Positions 12,034-21,668 are shown, counted from the stretch's first letter. The stretch is 64,000 nucleotides of DNA from Marinobacterium aestuarii (GCF_001651805.1 NZ_CP015839.1:682001-746000), one strand, 5' to 3'. Numbers and translations: made by a program. The notes: generated from the sequence alone by a model not told the origin.

Positions 12034-14616
12034 TCAGGCGCCGGCCAGGGTTCTGAGCTGGTAGAGCATTTCCAGGGCTTCGCGCGGACTCAGATCATCC
12101 GGGTTCAGTGTCTGCAGGCGTTCGACGGCGGGATTAACCGGTGCCTCGACGAACATGTCGTTCTGCACCGGGGCGTTTTTCTGCGTCTGGCGCTGCTGCA
12201 GCTGGTTCGAGTCTTTCTCCAGGCTGATCAGGGTATTGCGCGCCTGCTGGATCACCTTGCGGGGAATGCCCGCCAGCTGCGCCACCTGCAGACCATAACT
12301 CTGGCTGGCGGGGCCTTCGCGCACCTCGTGCATGAAGACGATATGGTCGTTGTGCTCCACGGCGGTCAAGTGCACGTTAAACACCCCGGCGGACTGCTCC
12401 GGCATGCTGGTCAGTTCGAAGTAATGGGTCGCGAACAGCGTCAGCGCCTTCACTTCGCCTACCAGGTGGCGCGCACAGGCCCAGGCCAGCGACAGGCCGT
12501 CGAAGGTGCTGGTACCGCGGCCTACTTCGTCCATCAGTACCAGGCTCTGGTGCGTGGCGTTATGCAGGATGTTGGCGGTTTCGGTCATTTCCACCATAAA
12601 GGTGGAGCGGCCACCGGCCAGGTCATCCGACGAGCCCATGCGGGTGAAGATGCGATCGACAATGCCGATGCGGGCTGAGATCGCCGGTACATAGCTGCCA
12701 ATATGGGCCAGCAGGGTGATGAGTGCAGCCTGGCGCATATAGGTGGATTTACCGCCCATGTTGGGGCCGGTAATGATCAGCATGCGCCGTTCGGGATCCA
12801 GCTGCAGGTCATTGGCAACGAAAGGATCGTCCATCACGGCTTCCACCACCGGGTGGCGCCCGCCTTCGATATGCAGGCCGGGTTCTTCCACCAGCTGTGG
12901 TGCACTGAAGTTCAGGCTTAGCGCCCGCTCAGCGAGGTTGGTCAGCACATCGAGTTCGGCGATGGCGGCGGCCGAGTCCTGCAGTGGTGCCAGCTGTTCG
13001 GCCAGGGTCTCGACCAATTCTTCGTAGAGACCCTTTTCCCGCGCCAGTGCCCGGCTCTTGGCGCTCAGCGCCTTGTCCTCGAATTCCTTCAGCTCCGGGG
13101 TGATAAAACGCTCGGCATTTTTCAGTGTCTGGCGGCGTATATAGTCCACCGGTACGTCCTTGGCCTGGGCCTTGGAGGTCTCGATAAAGTAGCCGTGTAC
13201 CCGGTTGTAGCCGACTTTAAGCGTGCTGATGCCGGTGGCTTCGCGTTCTCGCGTTTCGATCTTCACCAGATAGTCGCCGGCATTCTCGCTGATGGCGCGC
13301 AGCTCATCGAGTTCGCTGTCATAACCCTCGGCAATCACGCCGCCATCCCGGATAACCACCGGCGGATTATCAATAACCGCGCGCTGCAATAGTTCGGCCA
13401 GCTGCGGGAATTCGCTGATCTGCAGACCAAGCTCAGTGATATGGGCGCAGTCGTCGGTGCGAATTTGCTGTTGCAGCCCCGGCAGTATGGCCAGGGCGTG
13501 CTTGAGCCGCTCCAGGTCTCGCGGGCGGGCCGAGCGTAGCGCAATGCGTGACAGTATGCGTTCGATATCGCCGATCTGCTTGAGCTGCGGTCCAATGTCC
13601 TCGTAGCGGTAATCCTGTTGTAGCCACTGGATAGATTGCTGGCGCGCCAACAGGGTATTGCGACAGCGCAGCGGGCGATTTAGCCAGCGTCGCAGCATGC
13701 GGCTGCCCATGGGCGTGCGGGCCTGATCCATCACCGCCGCCAGGGTATTCTCGCGCCCCCCGGCCAGGTTCAGGTCGATTTCCAGGTTGCGCCTTGTGGC
13801 GGCATCCAGCAGTACGCTGTCGTTCTGCTGTTCAACCTGAATGCGGCGAATATGCGGCAGGGTGCCGCGCTGGGTATCGCGGGCGTATTGCAGCAGGCAA
13901 CCCGCCGCCGCCAGTGCCACCGGCAGATGGTCGCAGCCAAAACCGGACAGGTCATGGGTATTGAACTGCTGACACAGCAGGCGTTCGGCCGTATCCAGTT
14001 CAAAATTCCACGGCGCCTGGGGACGCTGGCCGGGGCGCGTTTCCAGCAGGGCGCCGAGCGTGCTGTCCTCGTTATACAGAATCTCGGCGGGCTTGAGGCG
14101 TTCCAGTTCGGCCCGCAGGCTGTCATCGTCACCGACCTGCATCAGGCTGAAGCGCCCGGCGCTCATGTCCAGTATGGCCAGGCCAATCGCGGACTCCTGC
14201 TTTTCCAGCGCCACGATGAGATTGTCGCGGTGTTCATCCAGCAGTGATTCGTCGGTGAGGGTACCGGGAGTGACGATGCGCATGACCTTGCGCTCCACCG
14301 GCCCCTTGCTGGTGGCAGGATCCCCGACCTGCTCGCAGATGGCCACCGACTCGCCGGCACGCACTATCTTGGCGATATAGCCGTCGGCGGCGTGGTACGG
14401 AATGCCCGCCATGGGAATCGGATTGCCGCCGGACTTGCCCCTGGCGGTCAGCGATATGCCGAGCAGCTCCGATGCCTTGCGGGCATCGTCGTGGAAAAGC
14501 TCGTAAAAATCGCCCATGCGATAGAACAGCAACTGATCCGGATGGTCTGCCTTGAGACGCAAATATTGCTGCATCATGGGAGTGTGCTGGTCGAGATTGC
14601 CGGGCTGAATGCTCAT
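12034..14616 (-). CDS. mutS: DNA mismatch repair protein MutS
   Basis: MutS binds mismatches and small loops in DNA and, with MutL, starts repair after replication. The product is 860 residues (E. coli 853). The mismatch-reading Phe-x-Glu motif is GDFYELF with Phe37 and Glu39; the ATPase has Walker [14 protein letters not shown] and Walker [13 protein letters not shown], with the helix-turn-helix dimer region following. The C-terminal stretch [14 protein letters not shown] is the tetramerisation tail. I chose ATG 14616 since it gives [15 protein letters not shown]; 81 further in-frame codons upstream have no MutS likeness. fdxA lies downstream on the same strand after 85 bases. Confidence 0.98.
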   Translation of the reverse strand: MSIQPGNLDQHTPMMQQYLRLKADHPDQLLFYRMGDFYELFHDDARKASELLGISLTARGKSGGNPIPMAGIPYHAADGYIAKIVRAGESVAICEQVGDPATSKGPVERKVMRIVTPGTLTDESLLDEHRDNLIVALEKQESAIGLAILDMSAGRFSLMQVGDDDSLRAELERLKPAEILYNEDSTLGALLETRPGQRPQAPWNFELDTAERLLCQQFNTHDLSGFGCDHLPVALAAAGCLLQYARDTQRGTLPHIRRIQVEQQNDSVLLDAATRRNLEIDLNLAGGRENTLAAVMDQARTPMGSRMLRRWLNRPLRCRNTLLARQQSIQWLQQDYRYEDIGPQLKQIGDIERILSRIALRSARPRDLERLKHALAILPGLQQQIRTDDCAHITELGLQISEFPQLAELLQRAVIDNPPVVIRDGGVIAEGYDSELDELRAISENAGDYLVKIETREREATGISTLKVGYNRVHGYFIETSKAQAKDVPVDYIRRQTLKNAERFITPELKEFEDKALSAKSRALAREKGLYEELVETLAEQLAPLQDSAAAIAELDVLTNLAERALSLNFSAPQLVEEPGLHIEGGRHPVVEAVMDDPFVANDLQLDPERRMLIITGPNMGGKSTYMRQAALITLLAHIGSYVPAISARIGIVDRIFTRMGSSDDLAGGRSTFMVEMTETANILHNATHQSLVLMDEVGRGTSTFDGLSLAWACARHLVGEVKALTLFATHYFELTSMPEQSAGVFNVHLTAVEHNDHIVFMHEVREGPASQSYGLQVAQLAGIPRKVIQQARNTLISLEKDSNQLQQRQTQKNAPVQNDMFVEAPVNPAVERLQTLNPDDLSPREALEMLYQLRTLAGA

Positions 14617-14872
14617 GGGAATAGTCGTGGCCTGGGTTGAACCCTCAGGCTGGATATGGCCTGAGTTGCGTGGATAACAATGGGCCACGCATTTTACGTG
14701 ATTAAGCCGGCGATTCGAAGCGAAGCGCGCATTCAGTGCGTCACATTGTTCTGGAGGCGGCCGTATTTCTGACAACAAGCTTCGGCGGTGCCGGCCTGCT
14801 GGGCTGCTGCGTTTTGCAGCGCCATAAGCACTCAAGATGTACTGGCCGCATATTCGCAAGCAGGTTATTCAG

Positions 14873-15456
14873 ATGGTTCATATCGCCAAATTTGATCGTG
14901 ACACTGTGGTCAGGAGCGCCATGGCGCTTTTCTGGCAGAAAGGGTTTGGCGGAACCTCGACGCGGGATCTGCAGCAGGCGCTCAATATGCACCCCGGCAG
15001 CATTTATGCCGCTTTTGGCAACAAGGCCGGGTTCTCTCGGGAAGCGCTGGACGCCTACGCGGACGGCATGGCGAACGAATTGCTGGTGCGGGTCGAGGAC
15101 AAGGATCCTTCGTGGCAGGATTCAAGGCCTTTGTGCGTCAGGTGCTGTTTGAGTCGCAGGTGGGAGCCTGTGCAGAATCCTGCATGCTGGTCAAAACGCG
15201 CATGGAGCTCGATGGCAAGAATGATGAACTGTATGCGCATGCGGGGTTGCATCTGCAGCGCATGAAGCAGCTGTTTACCCGTCTGGTCGAAGGCGACCGT
15301 CAGCGCGGCACGCTGATTGCGAGTACTCCTGTGGCGGAGCTGGCGCGCTATCTGCAGATTCAATTGATGGGCCTGCGCAGTTACAAGGCCTGTGGTGGCG
15401 AGAACACTGCGATTGAAGCGGTTATCGGGCGCCTCTTTGCAGGTTACGAGGCCTGA
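14873..15456 (+). pseudogene. TetR/AcrR-family regulator, frameshifted
   Basis: Two overlapping frames together make one TetR repressor. The first (ATG 14873; ATG 14837 also possible) encodes the helix-turn-helix half, with STRDLQQALNMHPGSIYAAF. The second, from about 15112, encodes the ligand-binding half, starting AGFKAFVRQVLFESQ and ending at 15456. The first frame goes off at residues DKDPS near 15108. Restoring one base at about 15108-15112 would rejoin DKDPS to AGFKAFVRQ. The gene could be a true pseudogene or reflect a sequencing error; no homopolymer sits at the join. A terminator follows at 15503. As encoded, only a DNA-binding fragment with a foreign tail would be made. Confidence 0.8.
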
Positions 15457-15502
15457 TTATTACCCCCAGCTCGTCTGGTATATCTACTGGTTTTCGATAT
15501 CA

Positions 15503-15522
15503 GGGCGCATGGCGCCCTTTTT
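15503..15522 (+). terminator. Rho-independent terminator after the TetR pseudogene
   Basis: Stem GGGCGC (15503-15508) and GCGCCC (15512-15517), three-base loop, then five T residues. It lies 46 bases after the end of the broken regulator. Confidence 0.8.
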
Positions 15523-15571
15523 GCCATCTGGGCGTAAGGGATTGAATTACCGCGCCTGCTGTTGATGAGGA

Positions 15572-15587
15572 TATTAGTGCACTAATA
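15572..15587. promoter_or_regulatory. Perfect 16-bp palindrome, candidate operator
   Basis: TATTAGTGCACTAATA is identical to its reverse complement. It lies 152 bases before the start of the helix-hairpin-helix gene and downstream of a TetR pseudogene. It is too short of a T run to be a terminator, so a repressor site is the simplest reading; the protein that binds it is unknown. Confidence 0.4.
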
Positions 15588-15739
15588 GGGTGCTGATGTG
15601 CGGAAAGTCGGCGACTAAATGACGGCATCTGCGCCTATCTTTAATTTATTGTCAAATGCCGACAGTCTGTCATTCAATTACCCACCCAAATCTTTACAAT
15701 ACTGCGCATTTCCCCGCCCCAGTGCTCAGAGCCGCTCCC

Positions 15740-16906
15740 ATGTACAATCAATATTACCCATACAATCCAGTGCATCACCCGGTGGTCCAGTTCAACGGCG
15801 ATATTCATTATCGGATCGAGGGCGATCGTGCGCAGCTGGGTGCCGGTTTTACCATCACAGACCCGTATGCCTTCAGTCAGCGCCCTTGCCTGCTGCAGCT
15901 TTGGGCCTGCTCTTCTCGCCATGAGGGCGGCGCGCTGCAGGGTATCAAGATCGCCGAATGCCCAATCGATACCCAGGGCAGGGCAGCCGTTGTTGCTCTT
16001 GAGACCGCACTGGCGCTGCCGCCGGCGGGCCAGGACGACTATGCCATGGTGCTGGCGCTGGTTGGTGTGGGCGGCAATGGTGATGTGCAGCTGCACGACT
16101 ACGCCAACTTCGCCAACCGTCAGGCCTTCAGCCAGCCGATGATACTGGGTGAGGTTCATTGCGAGGTGGGAGGGGATCATGCGAATCTGCTGGTTGATCG
16201 CATTCTTAATCCGCGCCAGGCCAGCAACCGATCCGGCTCCCTCTGTCTGGAGCTCTGGGTACTTGATGAGTCTTACCGGGGCGGCGCATTCAGCGGCACG
16301 CGGCTGGCCTCCAGGGCACTGGGTACGCTGTGTGGCGGCTTTGAATCGCTGCACAACCGTTTTGGCTTTGCCCTGAACCAGGTACCGCTTAATGGCGGAT
16401 CCCTGGTGTTGATGTTGCGCGAGTGGACTGAAGCTGGCCTTCTGACCCGCGATTACCGCGTCCTGCCGTCGCCGCCGACTGAGTCCGGAGTACCGGCTGA
16501 GCTGGCGGCTGAATGTCCCCCCGCGCCGACCCTGGCGTCTGAACGCGTTGAGGCGAAAGTTACAGATGTGCCGGTTGCTGCCGAACCTATGCGTAGTCCG
16601 CTGGTGGCGGAATCGACGGTTGATCTGGGCGCCGACACACCCGCGTGCGAACCGGTGGAGATTCCGGCCGCGGCCTTTAACGCTGCTGCCGATACTAAAA
16701 CGCCTGTCCCTGCGAAGCGGGCGTCCAGTCGAGTGTCGGTGAACGGTGCCAGCGCCCGGGAGCTGGCGCTGATAAAGGGCATCTCGCCACGCCTGGCGGC
16801 CGCCATCATCAGCGACCGTCCTCACGCTAGCCTGGATGCCTTGTTGCAGGTGCGCGGCATTGGCCGGCTGACCCTGGCGCGCATTCGCCCCTCTCTGAGT
16901 CTCTGA
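15740..16906 (+). CDS. Two beta-type repeats plus C-terminal helix-hairpin-helix protein
   Basis: I do not recognise a named gene. The 388-residue product has no signal peptide or membrane helix. Residues about 15-120 and 133-240 are two copies of one domain: both contain a Gly-rich strand, then a Leu-x-Leu-Trp motif (LLQLWACSS; LCLELWVLDES) followed by a GGA motif (EGGALQG; RGGAFSG). This resembles beta-sandwich repeats seen in large secreted proteins. A Pro/Ala/Glu-rich linker (about 245-330) leads to a ComEA-like double helix-hairpin-helix (NGASARELALIKGISPRLAA and LLQVRGIGRLTLARIRP) that should bind DNA without sequence preference. The start at 15740 has little ribosome-binding signal; an in-frame ATG at 15656 is less likely. 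Function unknown. Confidence 0.75.
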   Translation: MYNQYYPYNPVHHPVVQFNGDIHYRIEGDRAQLGAGFTITDPYAFSQRPCLLQLWACSSRHEGGALQGIKIAECPIDTQGRAAVVALETALALPPAGQDDYAMVLALVGVGGNGDVQLHDYANFANRQAFSQPMILGEVHCEVGGDHANLLVDRILNPRQASNRSGSLCLELWVLDESYRGGAFSGTRLASRALGTLCGGFESLHNRFGFALNQVPLNGGSLVLMLREWTEAGLLTRDYRVLPSPPTESGVPAELAAECPPAPTLASERVEAKVTDVPVAAEPMRSPLVAESTVDLGADTPACEPVEIPAAAFNAAADTKTPVPAKRASSRVSVNGASARELALIKGISPRLAAAIISDRPHASLDALLQVRGIGRLTLARIRPSLSL

Positions 16907-16951
16907 GTCGGGACTGGTCGTTGCACTGCGCGAGTGCGGCTGGCATCTTGG

Positions 16952-17028
16952 GTGATTCGTGATTCGTGATTCGTGATTCGTGATTCGTGATTCGTGAGCC
17001 GTAATTTGTGATTCGTAAGTCGTGAGTC
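16952..17028. repeat. Heptamer tandem repeat GTGATTC
   Basis: Eleven seven-base units in strict phase. The first six are perfect GTGATTC (16952-16993), one more perfect copy is at 17008-17014, and four are variants (GTGAGCC, GTAATTT, GTAAGTC, GTGAGTC). The array fills most of the gap between the helix-hairpin-helix gene and pncC and ends 29 bases before the pncC start. Confidence 0.95.
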
Positions 17029-17057
17029 GATATCAGGCGCCTTACTGGAGGGTATCT

Positions 17058-17537
17058 ATGCAACAGTGGGTGGAACAGATCGCGCAGCGGATGCTGACGC
17101 GCCATTGGATGCTGGCAACGGCGGAATCCTGCACCGGCGGCTGGGTGGCGCAGGAGCTGACGGCCCTGGCGGGCAGTTCGGGTTGGTTCGACGCAGGTTT
17201 TGTGACCTATTCCAATGCTGCCAAGACTCGCATGCTGGGCGTGGCGCCTGAGCTGATAGAGCAGGAGGGGGCGGTGAGCGAGGCGGTGGTGCGGGCCATG
17301 GCAGAAGGTGCGCGGCGCCAGAGCGGCGGGCAACTGGCAGTATCCATCAGCGGTATAGCCGGGCCCGGCGGTGGCAGTGAGCTGAAACCCGTGGGGACTG
17401 TCTGGTTCGGCTGGGCCTGTGAAGGCCTGCCGACTGAGGCGCAATGTCACCTGCTGGCGGGGGATCGTGCAGCGGTGCGGCGCCAGGCGGTAGAAATCGC
17501 TCTGCGCGGCCTGCTGAAGCAGCTCGAAAAGGCCTGA
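17058..17537 (+). CDS. pncC: Nicotinamide-nucleotide amidohydrolase, CinA C-terminal domain type
   Basis: PncC hydrolyses nicotinamide mononucleotide to nicotinate mononucleotide, recycling NAD pieces. The 159-residue product is the stand-alone CinA-C domain, as in E. coli YgaD. It shows the family motifs TAESCTGG near the N-terminus, [15 protein letters not shown], and [20 protein letters not shown] with the catalytic and binding residues. ATG 17058 has a strong GGAGGG site at 17047-17052. It precedes recA, as in Pseudomonas and Enterobacteria, but recA has its own SOS promoter. Confidence 0.93.
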   Translation: MQQWVEQIAQRMLTRHWMLATAESCTGGWVAQELTALAGSSGWFDAGFVTYSNAAKTRMLGVAPELIEQEGAVSEAVVRAMAEGARRQSGGQLAVSISGIAGPGGGSELKPVGTVWFGWACEGLPTEAQCHLLAGDRAAVRRQAVEIALRGLLKQLEKA

Positions 17538-17606
17538 AGGGGCGATTGGTGTCTGCAGTATAAAAAGCACTCAAAGAGGTTGCATTCCGAAAGCGATCTG
17601 GAATAA

Positions 17607-17626
17607 TACTGTCCAAACATACAGTA
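17607..17626 (+). promoter_or_regulatory. LexA (SOS) box of recA
   Basis: TACTGTCCAAACATACAGTA matches the LexA operator CTGT-N8-ACAG (core 17609-17624). A TTGCAT -35-like hexamer at 17580-17585 and TAATAC at 17604-17609 suggest the promoter that it overlaps. It lies 51 bases before the recA start. Confidence 0.92.
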
Positions 17627-17676
17627 TCCGGTTTGGCACCAGAGTGCTGTATCCGACTAAGCGCAAGGGGTGGAAA

Positions 17677-18723
17677 ATGGACGCGAATAGAAAGAAAGCG
17701 CTCGACGCGGCACTGGGGCAGATTGAACGTCAGTTCGGCAAGGGTGCGGTTATGCGCATGGGCGATCAGCCCCGTGAAGCCATTCCATCGGTCTCGACCG
17801 GCTCCCTTGGGCTGGATATCGCACTGGGCATTGGCGGCCTGCCCTACGGGCGTATCGTTGAAATTTATGGGCCTGAGTCTTCGGGCAAAACCACCCTTAC
17901 GTTGCAGACGATTGCCCAGGCCCAGCGCCAAGGCAAGACCTGTGCCTTCATTGATGCCGAGCACGCGCTGGATCCGATCTACGCCGAGAAACTGGGTGTC
18001 GATGTCGATAATCTGCTGATGTCTCAGCCGGATACCGGTGAACAGGCGCTGGAAATTGCCGACATGCTGGTGCGTTCCGCCGCTGTGGATATGATCGTCA
18101 TTGACTCAGTGGCGGCACTCACGCCCAAGGCTGAAATCGAAGGCGAGATGGGTGATTCCCACGTCGGCCTGCAGGCGCGTCTGATGTCCCAGGCGCTGCG
18201 CAAGCTGACCGGTAACGTCAAGAACACCAACTGCATGATGATCTTCATCAACCAGATTCGCATGAAGATCGGTGTCATGTTCGGCTCGCCGGAAACCACC
18301 ACCGGTGGTAATGCCCTGAAATTCTATGCGTCCGTACGTCTGGATATCCGTCGCATTGGTGCGGTGAAGCAGGGTGATGAAGTTGTCGGCAATGAAACCC
18401 GCGTCAAGGTTGTGAAGAACAAGGTGGCGCCGCCCTTCCGTCAGGCCGAGTTCCAGATTCTTTACGGTCAGGGTATCTACCGCATGGGTGAGGTGATTGA
18501 CCTGGGCGTGCAGCAGGGGCTGGTGGACAAGTCCGGCGCCTGGTATGCCTATAAGGGCGACAAGATCGGCCAGGGCAAGGCCAATGCGGCCAAGTATCTC
18601 GAAGAGCACAGCGAAATCGCCACCGAGATTGAAAATGCCATTCGCGAGAAACTGCTGGCCAAGCCCGCGCCCAAGACCAAGGCGGAAGAGCCTGTCAGCG
18701 AAACAGAAGATCTGAAATTTTGA
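17677..18723 (+). CDS. recA: Recombinase RecA
   Basis: RecA forms ATP-dependent filaments on single-stranded DNA, drives homologous strand exchange, and triggers LexA self-cleavage in the SOS response. The 348-residue product has Walker [11 protein letters not shown], the L1/L2 DNA-binding loops (the L2 region around [14 protein letters not shown]), and an acidic C-terminus ending EETDLKF-like (SETEDLKF). ATG 17677 gives [16 protein letters not shown]; an in-frame GTG 33 bases upstream is not needed. The LexA box upstream indicates SOS control. In Pseudomonas recX follows; here a terminator and a HAD gene follow. Confidence 0.99.
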   Translation: MDANRKKALDAALGQIERQFGKGAVMRMGDQPREAIPSVSTGSLGLDIALGIGGLPYGRIVEIYGPESSGKTTLTLQTIAQAQRQGKTCAFIDAEHALDPIYAEKLGVDVDNLLMSQPDTGEQALEIADMLVRSAAVDMIVIDSVAALTPKAEIEGEMGDSHVGLQARLMSQALRKLTGNVKNTNCMMIFINQIRMKIGVMFGSPETTTGGNALKFYASVRLDIRRIGAVKQGDEVVGNETRVKVVKNKVAPPFRQAEFQILYGQGIYRMGEVIDLGVQQGLVDKSGAWYAYKGDKIGQGKANAAKYLEEHSEIATEIENAIREKLLAKPAPKTKAEEPVSETEDLKF

Positions 18724-18757
18724 TCGCAGGCACCCCTGTGTATTAAGTTGATACTTT

Positions 18758-18783
18758 AAAGGCTCCTTGGTGGAGCCTTTTTT
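18758..18783 (+). terminator. Rho-independent terminator after recA
   Basis: Nine-bp stem AAAGGCTCC (18758-18766) and GGAGCCTTT (18772-18780), five-base loop, and six T residues. It separates recA from the HAD gene. Confidence 0.93.
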
Positions 18784-18814
18784 GTGCTCGTTTATTAATA
18801 AGAGGAGTCTGCTG

Positions 18815-19522
18815 GTGGTAGATATGGACGTGAGCGGTGTCGTTGCAGTGCGTGCAGTACCGGCGCTGGAGAACTTGCAGGCGATATTTTTTGATTTTGA
18901 TGATGCCCTGGCGCAGTCGCTGGATATCAAGGCTGAAACCTTCCTGTCGCTCTTCCCTGAGCGCAGCGATGCACTGCGACAGCAGATTCTGGCGTTCTTC
19001 GTGCACAACACAGGACGGTCGCGCAGTACCAAGCTGCGCCATGTCTATAGCGAAATGCTGCAGGAGCCCTTGAGCGAAGAGGCGCTGGCGGCCCTGTGTC
19101 AGCAGTTCGCCGAGCGCAGTATGGGCGCGGTGATCGATTCGCCGGAGGTGGCTGGTGCCGATGCGCTGCTGCGCTTGCTGCAGGCGCGAAGCCTGCCGCT
19201 GTTCGTGGTGTCCGGCACGCCTGAAACCGAGCTGGTACAGGTGATCAAGGCCCGCGGCATGGCGGGCTACTTTGCCGGGGTGCGGGGCACTCCGGTGGAC
19301 AAGGAGATCAATATTGCCGAGCTGCTCGATACCCACCGGCTGGATGCGTCGCGCTGTCTGATGGTAGGCGACGGCCGGGTTGACTACATTGCGGCCGAAC
19401 ACAATCGCATGCCCTTTGTCGGTGTGGTCAAGGGCGCCAACCCCTTTGCAGAGGGTATCCCGGTGGTGGCGGATCTCACCGAGCTGCAGCAGATACTGTG
19501 GGGGAATTTGCCGCCAGGCTGA
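18815..19522 (+). CDS. HAD-superfamily hydrolase
   Basis: A haloacid-dehalogenase-type phosphatase of 235 residues with unknown substrate. Motif I is FFDFDDALAQS, so both Asp residues of DxD are present although the usual Gly-Thr after them is Asp-Ala. The cap is helical, motif II is VVSGTPE, the motif III lysine is in GTPVDKE, and motif IV is MVGDGRVDY. GTG 18815 is preferred because AGAGGAG lies at 18801-18807; the open frame further upstream runs into the recA terminator. It stands where recX often sits, but shares nothing with RecX. Confidence 0.8.
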   Translation: MVDMDVSGVVAVRAVPALENLQAIFFDFDDALAQSLDIKAETFLSLFPERSDALRQQILAFFVHNTGRSRSTKLRHVYSEMLQEPLSEEALAALCQQFAERSMGAVIDSPEVAGADALLRLLQARSLPLFVVSGTPETELVQVIKARGMAGYFAGVRGTPVDKEINIAELLDTHRLDASRCLMVGDGRVDYIAAEHNRMPFVGVVKGANPFAEGIPVVADLTELQQILWGNLPPG

Positions 19523-19594
19523 TACAAAAGCCGGCGCTGAGCGTACAGATAGCAGAAGCCTCCACGGGGGCTATTTAACCAAGAGGGATCTGCC

Positions 19595-19990
19595 ATGCCC
19601 GTTATTCTGTATGTGCTTTTTATAGTGTCGTTGTTGCCGGTCGTGCTGGCCGGTGTGACCAATGTTTGTCGCATGCGGCAGTTCGAGCGTTTTGACAATC
19701 ATAATCCGCGCCAGCAGCAGGCTCGGCTGGAGGGCATGGGTGCCCGTGCCCATGCGGCCCAGGCCAATGCCTGGGAGGCGCTGATGATCTTCAGTGCCAC
19801 CTGCCTGATCGCCTACGCCGGCGGCGCTGACCTGACGGCGCTGAGCCTGGTGGCGCTGATCTTTCTGGCCTGCCGCATTGCGCACGCCGTTTTCTATCTC
19901 GCCAATCTTTCAGGGCCGCGTTCGCTGGCCTTTGGCGGCGCCATCTTGTGCTCGTTGTATATTGTGTTTCAGGCCGCAGCCCCGGGTTAA
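19595..19990 (+). CDS. MAPEG-family membrane protein
   Basis: A 131-residue protein with four hydrophobic segments (about 2-22, 60-78, 80-100, 107-127). The second half of the first loop, RMRQFERFDNHNPRQQQARLEG, and AHAAQANAWEAL are typical of bacterial members of the MAPEG family (membrane proteins in eicosanoid and glutathione metabolism). Substrate unknown. It ends four bases before the end of the convergent Lrp-type gene. Confidence 0.85.
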   Translation: MPVILYVLFIVSLLPVVLAGVTNVCRMRQFERFDNHNPRQQQARLEGMGARAHAAQANAWEALMIFSATCLIAYAGGADLTALSLVALIFLACRIAHAVFYLANLSGPRSLAFGGAILCSLYIVFQAAAPG

Positions 19991-19994
19991 GTCG

Positions 19995-20462
19995 TTACAG
20001 CGGCAAGGGGGCCTGGGCTTTGACTTCGCGCAAGGCAAAGTTGCTTTCGATTTCCCGTACCATGCGCAACAGCTGTATCTGGCGCACCCAGCGGTCGTAG
20101 TCGGGCAGGTCGCTGACGACAACTTCGAGCAGGTAGTCGGCCGAGCCCGATACCGTATGGGCGTTGATAACCTGGGGCATGCCCAACAGTGCCTGCTCAA
20201 AGCCCGCAACGGATTCGATACCGTGATCCTGCAGTTTGACCTGCACATAGACGGTCATGCCAAGACCTATGGCCTGGCGGTTGAGCTGGACCCTGTAGCC
20301 CTGAATGACGTCGTCGCTTTCAAGCCGGCGCAGACGCCGCAGGCAGGGAGAGGGTGACAGGGCGACCGCATCGGCGATATCGGCATTGCTGAGGCGGCCA
20401 TCGCGTTGCAGGGCCTGCAGTATCTTCAGGTCGATGCTGTCCAGTTCGGCTTTTTTAGTCAT
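19995..20462 (-). CDS. Lrp/AsnC-family transcriptional regulator
   Basis: The 155-residue product has an N-terminal winged helix (LDSIDLKILQALQRDGR, then the recognition part SPSPCLRRLRRLE) and a C-terminal RAM/ACT domain (SADYLLEVVVSDLPDYDRW) that usually binds an amino acid. ATG 20462 begins MTKKAELDSIDLK; the upstream 46 codons overlap the divergent promoter region. It is divergent from the DMT transporter (149 bases apart), so it likely controls export of an amino acid or similar compound by that neighbour. Confidence 0.92.
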   Translation of the reverse strand: MTKKAELDSIDLKILQALQRDGRLSNADIADAVALSPSPCLRRLRRLESDDVIQGYRVQLNRQAIGLGMTVYVQVKLQDHGIESVAGFEQALLGMPQVINAHTVSGSADYLLEVVVSDLPDYDRWVRQIQLLRMVREIESNFALREVKAQAPLPL

Positions 20463-20611
20463 GGGGCTTTTGTTAACCGTTATTGCTAAAAATAGAGTCT
20501 CTGACGCCATAATCATCCCAAATTGGCTGTTTTTGCAAGCAAGTCGGCACGATTCGTTTTGCGTCTTTGCCCGATAATAAGGCCTCAAAATATCCGGCAC
20601 AGGCAGGGATC

Positions 20612-21535
20612 ATGGAGCAATATCGCGGCGAACCGCTGGTGAATGCAAAGGGACTGGCGGCCATGGCCGTAACGCTGTTGATCTGGGTCGGCTTTCTGCT
20701 GTCGCTGCGGGCCGAGAGTCAGTCGCAGCTTACGGCGACGGATCTTGCACTGCTGCGCTTTGGTCTGCCGGCCCTGTGCTTTGTGCCTTGGCTGCTAAAG
20801 CGTGGCTCGGGTATTCGCCAGATCCGCAGGCGCCATGGCCTGATGCTGTTGCTGGGCGGCCTGCCATTCTTTTATCTGATGTCCTGGGGCAGCGCTCTTG
20901 CGCCGGCGGCCCATGCCGGCGCTCTGGTGCCGGGTACAGCTCCCCTGTTTGTCACGGCTCTGGCGGTGCTGTTGTTTGGTGAACCCCTGCCGCGGCGTCG
21001 CCTGCTGGGGCTTAGTGTCATTCTTGCCGGAGTGCTGCTGTTGCTGGGCACCAGTCTGTTCGAAATGGATACCGGTTACTGGCGTGGTCATCTGGCGTTT
21101 CTCGGTGCCAGCCTGTTGTGGGCGTTCTATACCCTGGGTCTGCGGGTGCTGGGTGTTGGCGCCCTGCAGGCCACGGCGCTGCTGTGTTGTGTGTCCTCCC
21201 TGGGGCTGCTTGTATTGATGGGGTTTGGGCTGGTGGAATCGAAACTGCTATCGGTTGGCTGGGCTGAACTCTGGCCCTATCTGCTGACCCAGGGGTTGGG
21301 TGCCGGCATCGTTGGCGGCTTTAGTTATGGCGTCGCAATTCGCGAACTTGGAGCTGAGAAGACCGCAGCGCTGGGCTCTTTCACGCCGGCATTGGCAGCA
21401 CTGGCGGCTATCCCGCTACTAGGAGAGACGCTGGCGCCGTCGACCCTGACAGGCGTGACCGTGATTATGGCCGGCGTGCTGCTGGCCAGCGGCGTGCTGG
21501 CGCGCCGCCCTGTTGCCTTGATACAGGCTCTGTAA
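20612..21535 (+). CDS. DMT-family (EamA) transporter
   Basis: A 307-residue inner-membrane protein with ten predicted helices in two EamA halves. The first half has the conserved APAAHAGALVPGTAPLFVT-type sequence (APAAHAGALVPGTAPL). Members export amino acids and metabolites. ATG 20612 is preferred over the upstream in-frame start at 20567. It is divergently transcribed from the Lrp-type regulator, the common layout for a regulator and its exporter. Confidence 0.9.
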   Translation: MEQYRGEPLVNAKGLAAMAVTLLIWVGFLLSLRAESQSQLTATDLALLRFGLPALCFVPWLLKRGSGIRQIRRRHGLMLLLGGLPFFYLMSWGSALAPAAHAGALVPGTAPLFVTALAVLLFGEPLPRRRLLGLSVILAGVLLLLGTSLFEMDTGYWRGHLAFLGASLLWAFYTLGLRVLGVGALQATALLCCVSSLGLLVLMGFGLVESKLLSVGWAELWPYLLTQGLGAGIVGGFSYGVAIRELGAEKTAALGSFTPALAALAAIPLLGETLAPSTLTGVTVIMAGVLLASGVLARRPVALIQAL

Positions 21536-21567
21536 CCTTCATCTGCGCAGTGCCTGTTGTTCGGGCA

Positions 21568-21637
21568 CTTGCCGCTTGCTTTTCACTTTCCCCTTTTGCC
21601 TTTCTGCTTTCATCTAGCTCCTTGCCCATTTGCGACC
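21568..21637. repeat. Degenerate pyrimidine-rich heptamer array
   Basis: Ten consecutive seven-base units, most ending CTT: CTTGCCG, CTTGCTT, TTCACTT, TCCCCTT, TTGCCTT, TCTGCTT, TCATCTA, GCTCCTT, GCCCATT, TGCGACC. On the other strand the units read AAGGNNN, like the array at 28553-28594. Confidence 0.75.
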
Positions 21638-21668
21638 TGTCTGTCTGCCGCGAAAGTCTGCTTATGTG

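Noticed and set aside
16952-17028. CRISPR array
   Set aside because: The repeat unit is seven bases with no spacers and there are no cas genes.
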